Source: Luteimonas marina (GTDB lineage: Bacteria; Pseudomonadota; Gammaproteobacteria; Xanthomonadales; Xanthomonadaceae). From it: a stretch of DNA of 64,000 nt. The DNA is taken from positions 434,001 through 498,000 of the forward strand of contig NZ_VOHK01000004.1 in NCBI RefSeq assembly GCF_007859325.1, given 5' to 3'. A program made the position numbers and the translations under genes. How positions within the stretch are numbered: position 1 is the first letter of the stretch; every line of letters starts with the position of its first letter. The notes under the pieces were generated by a model. That model searched no databases and had not been told where the DNA came from. It saw only the letters and a program-made list of their open reading frames with translations. Of the stretch, positions 26,787 to 35,200 are shown piece by piece.

Positions 26787-27197
26787 GGGTGTCTCCCGTG
26801 GGTGTGCTCCGGAGCGGAGCGCGACGGGACGGGGTGGACGCCGATGAGCGCAGCCGTCATACCCCCAACACGGTGGCGGTGCGGGCCGGGGGTTGACGGC
26901 AAGCGGCGTCCGCCATGCTCCCGTTAGCACAGCACCGGAGCGCACACATGGGAAGCTAACCGCGCGCGACCGACGAACGACGCGAACAACCACTGGGTCG
27001 GTGTTTCAACGCAATGCTGTAGAGACACAAACGCGCAAAGGCACAGGAATTTCGTCGCAGTACGACCGGTCGCACTAGGCGACGGGTCGACCGACGGGCA
27101 GTTGTGATACAGGAACACAGCGGCCGCGAAAGGTGTCTTGCGGGCCTTGGCGGACTGAGCGAGGATGCGATCGACTTATGACGATTGAAGCGCCTTC
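26787..27197. other. 411-base gap, no recognised gene
   Basis: The stretch between the DUF2958 gene and the plus-strand GNAT gene holds short open frames without coding character. No strong hairpin, repeat or RNA gene is seen. It should contain the promoters of the two divergent genes. Confidence 0.4.
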
Positions 27198-27680
27198 ATG
27201 TCACAGCTCACCGATCCGCTCAACGCGCTCCTGTCATTCCAGCGAGCACTCCGGAACCGATCCATCAGACCAGTGCCCGGCGAACTGGATTCAACTGTGC
27301 TCGTGTTCCGGGACGAGCCTGACGGCGAGCTTCGCCTCACGTATGCACGCCTAGAGGGGGACAAGGTGGCTGCACTGGTCAACTTCACGCCAGCCGAGCC
27401 GATCGAACAAGGCGTGCCCTGCTTCGGTATCGGCTATGCGGTTCACCAGGACTATCGTCGCCAAGGACGAGCGAAGTCGCTGGTCGAGGCAGCGATTGCT
27501 GAGCTGCGCAACGGGCTGAGACGCAATGGCATCCACGCCTTTCACATCGAAGCTGTCGTGGGTGCGGACAACATTGCGTCCCGCCACGTTGCGGAACAGA
27601 CACTGACGCCCGAGTCGAAACAAGGCATCGACAAGTTCTCGGGCGTGCCTATTCTCCAGTTTGTGCGGAAGGTGGCTTAG
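27198..27680 (+). CDS. GNAT-family N-acetyltransferase
   Basis: The product is 160 residues. The GNAT core is GIGYAVHQDYRRQGRAKSLV (motif A with RRQGRA) followed by HIEAVVGADNIASRHVAEQT (motif B). It is preceded by a short beta-strand region that begins LVFRDEPDGELRLTYARLEG. The ATG at 27198 is used; no clear ribosome site stands out. The 3' end overlaps the convergent hypothetical gene by about 30 bases. The substrate is unknown. Confidence 0.8.
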   Translation: MSQLTDPLNALLSFQRALRNRSIRPVPGELDSTVLVFRDEPDGELRLTYARLEGDKVAALVNFTPAEPIEQGVPCFGIGYAVHQDYRRQGRAKSLVEAAIAELRNGLRRNGIHAFHIEAVVGADNIASRHVAEQTLTPESKQGIDKFSGVPILQFVRKVA

Positions 27681-28311
27681 GGAAAAACAGCGACTGCACA
27701 GGCGGCCCGGTTGGCCGGTTAGGCGTTCGCCGCATCGTGTAGCGGCTGACGCGGGCAAGAGGCGGTAGTGGCGGGGAGTCGACACTGATCCATGCCTTCG
27801 TACCTAGGTTCCACATGTTGTCGATGGTGTAGAGAAAGGCGTGTTCCTCGTCGATTTCCAGTCCGATCAACTCCTGAAAATCGCACTGCTGCCGGTGATG
27901 AAGTTGGCCAGGACTGTGGTCATACATTCCCACCCGCACATGCCAGTAATCTTCAGCAGCCGACGTGAGCCTTTCCACACGCTGCGCGTAGGCCTTGACG
28001 TCGATCTTCCAGTAGGTGCGCGCCGCCAGAATGATGGTCAGCGTGCCCTTGTGCTCGCCGATGAACTGAACTCCCGGCAGCAGGCCGGCCATCAGCATTT
28101 CTTCCAGCACCGGGATAATCCGGGTGTCGTGGTCGTCATCCCAGATCACGGCGAAGTCATGGACATGGGGCAAGGCCGTGGGTTTCTGTTCCACGTCCCG
28201 CGAGTCAATGGCCCGGAAGACCGAGTAGGCGCCGAACGTGCCGTTTGGCATGTCGGGCAGGTCGTAAAGACAGTGAAAAAAGGACGAATACGTCCGCACG
28301 GCGCTAGCCAT
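27649..28311 (-). CDS. Hypothetical protein of the ICE
   Basis: The product is 220 residues and I do not recognise a family. It starts MASAVRTYSSFFHCLYDLPD, with GGGAG just upstream of the ATG at 28311. The middle is acidic (VIWDDDHDTRIIPVLEEMLM) and contains GVQFIGEHKGTLTIILAART. The C-terminus is Pro-rich. There is no signal peptide or membrane helix. Its 3' end overlaps the plus-strand GNAT gene. The composition is consistent with coding DNA, but the function is unknown. Confidence 0.6.
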   Translation of the reverse strand: MASAVRTYSSFFHCLYDLPDMPNGTFGAYSVFRAIDSRDVEQKPTALPHVHDFAVIWDDDHDTRIIPVLEEMLMAGLLPGVQFIGEHKGTLTIILAARTYWKIDVKAYAQRVERLTSAAEDYWHVRVGMYDHSPGQLHHRQQCDFQELIGLEIDEEHAFLYTIDNMWNLGTKAWISVDSPPLPPLARVSRYTMRRTPNRPTGPPVQSLFFPKPPSAQTGE

Positions 28312-28573
28312 GTTGGTCTCCCTTTTCGTTGGAGATGTGGATTCCTCCACAGGCGAGCAGGCTTTCGGCCCACTCGGGTTCGAGTCAGATTGTAGCTCAG
28401 ATCCGGCGGCACGAACCTCCTATTCGTCCTGAGGGAACCCGTGCGTCGGCAACGCGTCAACGCCACCCGAATGGTGTACTGATCAGCGCCACTCCGAAGC
28501 CACCACGCATGCTTCGGACGTTTCCGGACAAAAAACGCGAGCCGGCGGACCGGCCCGCGTCGAAAGCACCGCG

Positions 28574-30430
28574 TCACTCTGCTGGGATGGTCAGCGTCGG
28601 CGGCAGCCAGCCGGTCTTCGCCAGCAGGTTCCCGGCCGATTCGGCCAGCACGTCGCGCTTGAGCTTGGCGAACGCCGGCCCGCCGTGGCCGAACTTGCCG
28701 AGGATCGCCAGCGTGTCGGACTTGCGCAGGCGCTTGAAGTAGCCTGCATTCGGCTTCCAGTGATCGGTCATGTCCAGCTTCAGCGCCGACAGCAGCGGCA
28801 TCGCCGGCTGCGCGGCGTCACGATCCTGCGTCGCGTTGAAGCTGCGCGCCGTGCAGTAAGCCAGCAGCGAGACGATCATGTGGTCGTCGGACTCGCAACA
28901 CCACGTCCACAACGCATCGCGGTCGGTGGGTAACGTGCGTTCCCAAGCCGCGTGCCACTTCGCCCGCTTGGCCTCGGCATCGCTCCCGACCAGCGTTTCC
29001 GAATCTCCGACGTCGGCGTGGTCATCGGCGTCGATGCCGACACCGTGCCCGCCGCGATACCTGCCGCGCAGCGCCAGCACCATCTGGAACGCCAGCGCGC
29101 GCAGCGCCAGCGGCACGTTGTTGGCCAACGCCTGCTGCGCGACGGCGGTCAGGAAGACCGACAGTTCGCGGCGCACCGCGCGCGAATCGCCGGCCTCGCC
29201 CGTGTCCTTCGCGACAGCGGGCTGCTTCGCCTTCACCGCCTTCGCGGCTTCGCGCTTGTCTTCGGGGCGGATCAGACCGTCAGTGACTTCGACCTTGCCG
29301 CGATGGTCGAGCGCGACCACGGCCCCGGCCAGCGCCGCCGCGTCAGGATCGGGGGTAACCAGTCCGCGCTCGATTTCGGCGATCTTGTCCTCGATGGCCT
29401 CGCAGCGTTCGTTGGCCTGCTGCCATGCCTGGTCGGCCTCGTCGTCATCCCCGCCCTGCTCGTCCAACGCGGCGACCTGCGCCTGCGCCTCCGCGAGTTG
29501 CGCCTGCAAGCGTTCCAGCTTCTTCGCGGTCTTGCTGTCCGGTTCCTGCCGGACGGTCGGGATGCGGCCGAACTGCGAGCGCGTCTCGTAGTCGAGCGTG
29601 CCGGCGACCGTCTGCACCCACGGCAGCCGCTTGCGCAGCCGGCCCGCCGCCTTCTCCAGCTTCTCCGCCACGAGCCGTTCCAGCAGCGCCACGTCCTCGA
29701 AGTATTCGGTGGCGTCGTCGTCGAACAGGTCGCGGCGGATGCTGCCGCCGGCGGCAACGTAGGCGTCGCGGCCGATGCAGCGGGCGCGCGGGTCGTTGGC
29801 CGGCACCGCCGTCTCGGTCAGGGCGCGGCGAATCTGCCACGCCGACGGCCGCGCACCATCTTCCAGCAGCGCGTCCTGCGCGGCATGGTCGTCGGTGAAG
29901 GCGAAAGCCATCACCTGTTCCAGCGTCAGTTCGTCGGCGCGGTAGAGCTTCATCACGCGCGGCGAGACGTTCGCCAGCCGCAGACGCTTGTGCACGGTGT
30001 CCACGCTGACGCCGAACTCGGCGGCGATGTCCTCGGCCGGCGTGCCCTCGTCCACCAGCTTGGCGAAGGCGGCAAACTCGTCGGCAGGGTGCATCTTCTC
30101 GCGCTCGACGTTCTCGGCGAGGCTGGTGGCGGTGGCCTGCTCGGGCGGCACGATACGGCAATCGACCGGTGCGTCCTGCGCCAGCGCCTTGTGCTTGGCG
30201 AGCAGCCGCAGCGCGGCGGTGCGGCGCTTGCCGACCACCACGTCGAAGCCGGGCTGCCCGGCCTCGCGCGGGCGAGGGATCACGGTGAGGCGGTGGATCA
30301 GCCCGCGCGCCTTGATCGAGGCCGCGAGGGTTTCGATGCGCTTGCCGCCGGTCTTGCGGACGTTGCGCGGCGAGATGTGCAACTGGTTCAGCGGAATCGC
30401 CCGCAGTTCGTACTGGACTTGCGCGTTCAT
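28574..30430 (-). CDS. ParB/RepB-like nuclease-domain protein of the ICE
   Basis: The product is 618 residues. The N-terminal ParB domain (PLNQLHISPRNVRKTGGKRI, LIHRLTVIPRPREAGQPGFD, ENVEREKMHPADEFAAFAKL) is followed by a helix-turn-helix (EDIAAEFGVSVDTVHKRLRL) and a long C-terminal region with a coiled-coil stretch around residues 315-360. This very long ParB-type protein is standard in Tn4371-like ICEs and plasmids, with a presumed role in maintenance or regulation. The ATG at 30430 is the first in frame and gives MNAQVQYELRAIPL. No parA gene is visible nearby. Confidence 0.9.
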   Translation of the reverse strand: MNAQVQYELRAIPLNQLHISPRNVRKTGGKRIETLAASIKARGLIHRLTVIPRPREAGQPGFDVVVGKRRTAALRLLAKHKALAQDAPVDCRIVPPEQATATSLAENVEREKMHPADEFAAFAKLVDEGTPAEDIAAEFGVSVDTVHKRLRLANVSPRVMKLYRADELTLEQVMAFAFTDDHAAQDALLEDGARPSAWQIRRALTETAVPANDPRARCIGRDAYVAAGGSIRRDLFDDDATEYFEDVALLERLVAEKLEKAAGRLRKRLPWVQTVAGTLDYETRSQFGRIPTVRQEPDSKTAKKLERLQAQLAEAQAQVAALDEQGGDDDEADQAWQQANERCEAIEDKIAEIERGLVTPDPDAAALAGAVVALDHRGKVEVTDGLIRPEDKREAAKAVKAKQPAVAKDTGEAGDSRAVRRELSVFLTAVAQQALANNVPLALRALAFQMVLALRGRYRGGHGVGIDADDHADVGDSETLVGSDAEAKRAKWHAAWERTLPTDRDALWTWCCESDDHMIVSLLAYCTARSFNATQDRDAAQPAMPLLSALKLDMTDHWKPNAGYFKRLRKSDTLAILGKFGHGGPAFAKLKRDVLAESAGNLLAKTGWLPPTLTIPAE

Positions 30431-30525
30431 GGTGTGTCTCCTGTGGTTGTCATCGGTGCGTTGCCGTCCCGCCCCCGCCGGGGGCAGGGGTCGGCAACAA
30501 GCCGATGGCGACCGCGGGCCACGCA

Positions 30526-30637
30526 GCCCGGCGCAGTCAAGGGAGCGGCGCAGCCGCAGCGCAGCGGCTGGCGCGGCCCGCAGCCGAAGGCGAGGACACG
30601 GGCCGCTGCGCGGGCCCTTGACTGGGGGAGCCGGGCG
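30526..30637. repeat. Long imperfect GC-rich inverted repeat between parB and DUF736 genes
   Basis: Nine-base arms AGTCAAGGG (30535-30543) and CCCTTGACT (30615-30623) are flanked by GCCCGG and CCGGGC at the outside, and the inner sequence has related GC-rich segments. It lies directly upstream of the parB-like gene. It could be a partition, origin or regulatory site, or a structured leader; none is proven. Confidence 0.5.
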
Positions 30638-30660
30638 GAGTGGCAGTCGACACAACAGGC

Positions 30661-30693
30661 AAAAAGAAACGCGCCGCCTTGCGGCGGCGCGTT
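30661..30693 (-). terminator. Rho-independent terminator downstream of the DUF736 gene
   Basis: A perfect 11-base stem (AACGCGCCGCC/GGCGGCGCGTT) with a TTGC loop lies at 30668-30693. On the minus strand it is followed by TTCTTTTT. It ends transcription of the DUF736 gene (stop at 30705), so the parB-like gene needs its own promoter. Confidence 0.8.
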
Positions 30694-30704
30694 CGTCGCA
30701 ACGG

Positions 30705-31010
30705 TCAATCGTTGCTCGGTCGCGACCAGATCAGGCTGTAGCTGCCGTCGTCGCTCTCGACCAGCCGGGCGTAGATCGCCGACGGGAACGAGGGATCGTC
30801 GAGCGAGACCGACAGGTACGGCCGGTCGGCCTGGCTGGTCTTGGCCCAGGCCGCACCCAGCTCGTAGTTGCCGGCCAGCACCCGGTAGTCCGGGCTCTTG
30901 TCGCTGGTCTTGTCGTTCGGGACGAACTTGAGCTTGACGTTGACGTTGAGGGTGCGGACGGTGCCCGCGTAGCCATTCTCGGACTTGGTGAACGTGCCGA
31001 TGGTGGACAT
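30705..31010 (-). CDS. DUF736-domain protein
   Basis: The product is 101 residues and matches DUF736 well: [69 protein letters not shown]. This is a conserved small protein of ICEs and conjugative plasmids, with no known activity. The ATG at 31010 is preceded by an AAGGAG-type site. It is separated from the parB-like gene by a terminator and a palindromic region. Confidence 0.93.
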   Translation of the reverse strand: MSTIGTFTKSENGYAGTVRTLNVNVKLKFVPNDKTSDKSPDYRVLAGNYELGAAWAKTSQADRPYLSVSLDDPSFPSAIYARLVESDDGSYSLIWSRPSND

Positions 31011-31564
31011 GGTGTGTGCTCCTTGGTTTGTCAGGTCGCGCCCATCGCGGCCTTGACGGCGCCAACAGGGCGACGGTCGGGCGGCCCGCACCGCTTGCGG
31101 TCGCAACGCAGTGGAGAACTGGCAAGCGCGAAGAATGTGTCGGCGAGGAGGCGGTACGCCGGGGACATTGTTTGCGCGTCCGGTTGCGGGACACGAGCCC
31201 GAGGCGCAGCCGCACCGTCGACACGATGCGACGACAAGAAAGGCCGCATGGGTCGAACTGTCCGACGGGAGCACACGCTGCACCGGCAACAGCATCCATC
31301 TAGATTCGCGGGCACCACCGATACAACGGCGCCGTGCAATGTCCGAACGACGAGATTGGCGACGCCGCGCGGACGTGCAGGCAGCAACAACGCTGGCGTG
31401 CGGCGAAGCCACGCTGACCATCTCCGAACGCCCGGACTCCTCACCGGACGGTGGCTGCGCGCGTCAGGACAGCGACGGCAACGACATACAGCCTGATACG
31501 GTCGCGCTTCGACACTGACCGCGAACACCCCGCTGGAATGCGGGACATTTCTTTAGGCCGAAGC
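31011..31564. other. About 550-base gap between the DUF736 and radC genes
   Basis: Several overlapping open frames occur on both strands, but none has a ribosome site, family resemblance or good codon pattern. It presumably carries the promoter of the DUF736 gene. I see no repeat or RNA gene in it. Confidence 0.4.
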
Positions 31565-31591
31565 AAAAAACTAGGAGGGCTTTCGCCCTCC
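31565..31591 (-). terminator. Rho-independent terminator downstream of radC
   Basis: The stem GGAGGGC/GCCCTCC (31574-31591) has a TTTC loop and, on the minus strand, is followed by TAG then TTTTTT (plus 31565-31570). It lies 19 bases past the radC stop. Confidence 0.8.
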
Positions 31592-31609
31592 CGTAGTAGC
31601 CGCCTCGGC

Positions 31610-32107
31610 TCAAACCCAGCCGCGCGCAGCCATCGACGTCGTTTCGTGTCCGCCGACGACGATGTGGTCGAGCAACCGAACGTCCACCAGCGCCAGCGCC
31701 TGCTTCAACCGTGCCGTCACCGCGCGATCAGCCGCGCTGGGCTCGGGATTGCCGCTGGGGTGATTGTGTGCGATTAAAACCGCTGCGGCGCCCTGCATCA
31801 GGGCTTCGCGCACCACTTCGCGCGGATGCACCTCGGCACCGTCGATGGTGCCGTGGAACAACTCGGCGTACTTGACCAGCCTATGGCGGGTGTCGAGGAA
31901 CGCCGCCGCGAACACCTCGCGTTCCAAACCCGCTAGCTTGTCACGGAAGAAACTGCGTGACGCCACCGGATCGGTGAACGAAGTGCCGCGTTGCATCCGC
32001 TGATCGACGACCTGCCGCGCGGCTTCGATGATCTGCTCGGCGGTGGCCGGCTGGTAACGTCGACGTCCGTCGCGCACGTACAGCGGAGAGAAGGAAGAAG
32101 ACGACAT
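31610..32107 (-). CDS. RadC-like JAB-domain protein of mobile elements
   Basis: The product is 165 residues. The JAMM motif is clear (IAHNHPSGNPEPSAADRAVT) and is preceded by SRSFFRDKLAGLEREVFAAAF. This short RadC is the mobile-element form that lacks the N-terminal helix-hairpin-helix region. Its role is unproven; it is a marker of Tn4371-like ICEs. The ATG at 32107 gives the usual start. Confidence 0.92.
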   Translation of the reverse strand: MSSSSFSPLYVRDGRRRYQPATAEQIIEAARQVVDQRMQRGTSFTDPVASRSFFRDKLAGLEREVFAAAFLDTRHRLVKYAELFHGTIDGAEVHPREVVREALMQGAAAVLIAHNHPSGNPEPSAADRAVTARLKQALALVDVRLLDHIVVGGHETTSMAARGWV

Positions 32108-32548
32108 GAGCGTGCTCCGGAACCGGGCGGGATTGCCCGGCGCCGTGCCGGCACGCCGCAGCACAGCCGTCCAGACTCGCCGCAGGCGACTCGGCGAGTC
32201 GCGCAGCGCAGCGAGCAACGCAGCGTCTTGACGGCGAGAACGGCGTGATACGGTGGCCGGAAACAGCAAGACCGCCCACCAACCATGCAACGTCATGGCA
32301 AGCGGAGCGCGCAGATCCGTCAGGATCGGAGGCGTGAGGGATCAAAGCCACATGGCCGCGACTCCCTGGAGGCGCGGGGCGCAGCCCGCGAGCCCGACGG
32401 CGGCACGCCGGAACGCCAAGCATTGGCCTTCTCTCTAATGGCTGCTCTGGAAAGCAAGACCGTAGCTAACACAGGCAGCCAGCACCCGCCAGCCCCCGCT
32501 TGATCTGAACGATCCGACGGCAGAACCACAAGACGTAGTCTGCAAATC
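32108..32548. other. 441-base gap between the retron RT and radC
   Basis: No gene is supported. The part near 32.1 kb should hold the radC promoter. The end near 32.54 kb is the 3' side of the reverse transcriptase gene; no clear terminator hairpin was found. No effector gene lies downstream of the RT. Confidence 0.4.
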
Positions 32549-33544
32549 TTACGGAATTGCGGAACCGTCTCCGTTCACTACCGACTCCGCCGCAACATGG
32601 TCCGCATAGTGCAGATGCCCTTGGATTCGTTTGAGATCCGCCTCTCTAACTCGTCCGTTCTTGATGAGATGCCGAAACGCGCGCAACCGATTGCGGTAGC
32701 CCTTGGTGAGACGCACCTCCGCGCCGTGCACCAGCAGCGCATGAACCTTCAGCCGTCTTGGAGCTGTCGAGATATGAGTCTTCTCTGGAGCCAGCCGCCA
32801 TGGCGTATCCAGAAACAATTCTGGAACCACGTCACCAAGGTCCGCGGGAGGAGTCTGTGCTCCAGAAAAAACAATGTCGTCTGCATACCTGGACAGCCGA
32901 CAACCGAAATCACCGGCTATCCTTTGAAGCCCAGCGTCTATATGTCGAAGAACGATATTGGAGATAACGGGGCTCGCGGGAGAGCCTTGCGCCAAATGAC
33001 CATTGATACAGCATAGCTTTGCAAGCATCTCCGCACTGTCTGCGTTGTAACCAAGCGACATCAGCGCTTCGACCACCAAACCGATGGGAGTTGAAGGGAA
33101 GAATCCTTCAATGTCGGTAGAATAGACCCACTGCGCCGTCGTATGAATCTTGGCCGCCTGAATGTGCGACTTCCCGCGTACGAAACCGTACACATGAGGA
33201 AGCGGCGTGAATCGTTTCTCGAAGTGAATGGAGAGCCACTTCTGGATGATCTTCAATGCGACCCTTGGCGCAAAGATTACTCGTTCGGATCGCCCCTTCG
33301 GTATCGTGAACCGTCGATAGTGACGCGTTGGCCTGGAAAGCATCGACCATAAAAGGCCAGGATTGATGCCCATCATGGTCGATAGCGCTAGCGCCGAACT
33401 AACGGGCGGCAATCCCAGTCCCGCGAGGCGGTGCAATTCGTCGGACTCTTCTTCTGACAACGAGTCACCCATAGCAATCACCAACTCCTTCGCGCTAGTG
33501 AGCGCGAAGAACTGTGACTCAAGAAGAGAGTGCGGGAGCCTCAT
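32549..33544 (-). CDS. Retron-type reverse transcriptase
   Basis: The product is 331 residues from the ATG at 33544, or 307 from the ATG at 33472. It has the RT core: HVYGFVRGKSHIQAAKIH (retron X-like region; AAKIH replaces the usual NAxxH), STDIEGFFPS (first catalytic Asp, 144), AQGSPASPVISNIV, and RYADDIVFSG (YADD, 220-223). The last third (RLKVHALLVHGAEVRLTKGY) stands where retron RTs carry VTG. Retron RTs copy part of their own ncRNA into msDNA and act with effectors in anti-phage defence. The ncRNA ends at this gene's start (a2 repeat 33531-33543), so the start at 33472 is a serious alternative. Confidence 0.9.
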   Translation of the reverse strand: MRLPHSLLESQFFALTSAKELVIAMGDSLSEEESDELHRLAGLGLPPVSSALALSTMMGINPGLLWSMLSRPTRHYRRFTIPKGRSERVIFAPRVALKIIQKWLSIHFEKRFTPLPHVYGFVRGKSHIQAAKIHTTAQWVYSTDIEGFFPSTPIGLVVEALMSLGYNADSAEMLAKLCCINGHLAQGSPASPVISNIVLRHIDAGLQRIAGDFGCRLSRYADDIVFSGAQTPPADLGDVVPELFLDTPWRLAPEKTHISTAPRRLKVHALLVHGAEVRLTKGYRNRLRAFRHLIKNGRVREADLKRIQGHLHYADHVAAESVVNGDGSAIP

Positions 33545-33680
33545 TTAGCAAAATGATTTTTCGTTGTGCGCCGGCGAAGCGGCCGGCGATTCGAAGGATC
33601 GTCGGCCGCTTCGCCGGCACCTTCTATCCTCGACCTTGGCTTGATGGGCGTGATACACACCCTCGCCTGAGGCTCCCGCA
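33531..33680 (-). ncRNA. Retron msr-msd RNA
   Basis: The region just upstream of the reverse transcriptase has retron RNA architecture. Perfect 13-base a1/a2 inverted repeats lie at 33668-33680 and 33531-33543 (TGCGGGAGCCTCA and TGAGGCTCCCGCA on the minus strand). Right after a1 comes AGGCGAGG, whose G at 33666 or 33667 is the candidate branching guanosine. Next are a 7-base msr stem (33646-33662) and a 21-base msd stem (33570-33618). An A/T-rich stretch then leads to a2. The order a1, msr hairpin, long msd hairpin, a2, RT matches classical retrons such as Ec86. The RNA is about 150 nt. Confidence 0.85.
33570..33618 (-). repeat. msd hairpin of the retron
   Basis: Two 21-base arms (33570-33590 and 33598-33618) with a seven-base loop pair at every position except one (33586/33602, an A·C mismatch in the minus-strand RNA). 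The outer 16 pairs are perfect (GCCGGCGAAGCGGCCG). It is the part predicted to be copied into msDNA. Confidence 0.85.
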
Positions 33681-33688
33681 AGGTCATC

Positions 33689-34417
33689 CTAGTGTCTGCC
33701 CGCAGCCAGCGCAAGCAGCCTTTCTATGTCCGGGCTACGCCGGTTCTTCGAAGTTCCCATTGCACGTATTGATGCAAGCGATAGCACATACTCTCCGGTT
33801 TGCAGCCGCACAATCAGGCCCGCTCTTCGCATGCTATCCAGTCGTCGTGTCAACCAATCGGCCGAAGGTACCGTAAACCCACGATCACGAAGCCGAGCAT
33901 CCAGCGTAGCGATCGAAACCGGCGCTGAAGCACGAATTATTCGCAGGCAAGCTGTCCGAGACGGCAAATTTTCGCCGCTGGTCGTCTCGACCGCTTTCAG
34001 ATCAAATCCAACTTCTGTCAGAAAGATCCTCGCCTTCTCAGCTACTGCTTCCTTGACCCCGGATTCCAAACCCCGTTTCGCGTCAAGCCACACGACGGCG
34101 TCCGTATTCGTTGTCGAAAGGAACACGTTCCTGATGTGCTCACCAAAAGAATGCAGGACAGTCGCTCGCAAACCAGATTCAGCGTCCCGCTGCCGCGCAT
34201 CAAGCAAGACGAAATCGACTTCAACGCCGTGCACCTCGATCTGACGCTTGACGTTGTGGAGCAAAAAATTGGAAGGAACCTGCTTGTTATCCTTATCCCT
34301 GTTTACGTCCACAAAAACATAAAAATGTCCTTTCCTGTTGACGTCACTGACAACAGAACCATGGATGGACGGCGAAATATCGCCCAGCAGACTTTGTACG
34401 GCAGCATCATCAAGCAT
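33689..34417 (-). CDS. Retron-associated protein with winged-helix C-terminus and possible degenerate nucleotidyltransferase region
   Basis: The product is 242 residues; I do not recognise a named family. The C-terminal 90 residues look like a winged helix (LRIIRASAPVSIATLDARLR, SADWLTRRLDSMRRAGLIVR, LQTGEYVLSLASI). The N-terminal part contains HGSVVSDVNRKGHFYVFVDV and VEVDFVLLDARQR, which could be a diverged minimal nucleotidyltransferase fold without the full GS...DxD set. It overlaps the HEPN-like gene by eight bases upstream and ends eight bases before the retron RNA, so it is almost surely part of the retron unit. It may be a regulator, antitoxin or effector. Confidence 0.7.
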   Translation of the reverse strand: MLDDAAVQSLLGDISPSIHGSVVSDVNRKGHFYVFVDVNRDKDNKQVPSNFLLHNVKRQIEVHGVEVDFVLLDARQRDAESGLRATVLHSFGEHIRNVFLSTTNTDAVVWLDAKRGLESGVKEAVAEKARIFLTEVGFDLKAVETTSGENLPSRTACLRIIRASAPVSIATLDARLRDRGFTVPSADWLTRRLDSMRRAGLIVRLQTGEYVLSLASIRAMGTSKNRRSPDIERLLALAAGRH

Positions 34418-34901
34418 TGATCTGATTCCACGCTTCTTCTATCGCCATCGTGTAAGTCTGCGCTTCGGTTAGCCAGCTGTGGGCAGTTGTGATATCAACC
34501 GATCTAAGCGAGAAACGATCGACGCCAGAGAATTGAATTGGAACTTCAGGATAGTAATCTGCAGTGACTCGAGTTGCAGAGCTTTCGGTCATGAGCTTCG
34601 CCAATGAAAGCACGGCAGAGCAGGCGCGATTGCAGGCCCGAACAACATCCGCATCGCCAGTCTTTTGTGCACTTGCGCGCCCCTTCTGCAGCGCTTTCTT
34701 GACCTTGCCCCTGAGAAGCTCTGGATAGGCAGCGTGGGGAAGATCAGCCCACTCAGCATTGAGCCGTCTTAGTAGGCCACGGACGCACAGAAACGTAGCG
34801 TAATAGTACCGGTTGTACGAAGAACGGCCGAACAAATCCTTTTCTTCGCCAGAAGATCTGCTTACAGCTTCAGTTTGTAGGTGAACGGCTACAAGCTCCA
34901 T
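34410..34901 (-). CDS. HEPN-like helical protein, first gene of the retron unit
   Basis: The product is 163 residues and mostly helical. The segment RSSYNRYYYATFLCVRGLLR (about residues 24-43) resembles HEPN helix 2, and the ending TAHSWLTEAQTYTMAIEEAW matches the closing helices of HEPN proteins. The canonical RNase motif Rx4-6H is not clear, so activity is uncertain. The ATG at 34901 has AAAGG upstream; an earlier ATG at 34940 lacks a site. It overlaps the next gene by eight bases, and both lie directly upstream of the retron RNA and RT on the same strand. Some HEPN proteins are toxins controlled by partner nucleotidyltransferases. Confidence 0.65.
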   Translation of the reverse strand: MELVAVHLQTEAVSRSSGEEKDLFGRSSYNRYYYATFLCVRGLLRRLNAEWADLPHAAYPELLRGKVKKALQKGRASAQKTGDADVVRACNRACSAVLSLAKLMTESSATRVTADYYPEVPIQFSGVDRFSLRSVDITTAHSWLTEAQTYTMAIEEAWNQINA

Positions 34902-35200
34902 CTTGAACCTTTCTGATCGACCTAGAACCATCCCGGTCATGATGCATCAAAGCGAAGTCACATCCATGCCGGTCAATCAATCACAGCGTAAGCAAGAGTA
35001 CGTATCCCTGGAACTCGGACACCAGCCGCCCTCTGGATACGAAAGAAAGATATTACCTTCTTAGCCTCCCAACAACCTCAGATCGTGCTCGTCGCCACTT
35101 GGTGTCTCGAATCGGCATGATGTCGCTATCCGCCACGCCAAGGAGAGCAGCACGTGCAGCGGACCCGCACAGGCGACCCACTTCCGGCGACGTACGTACC

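Noticed and set aside
31031..31528. Genes in the DUF736-radC gap on either strand
   Set aside because: The frames are Arg-rich, lack ribosome sites and overlap each other on opposite strands.
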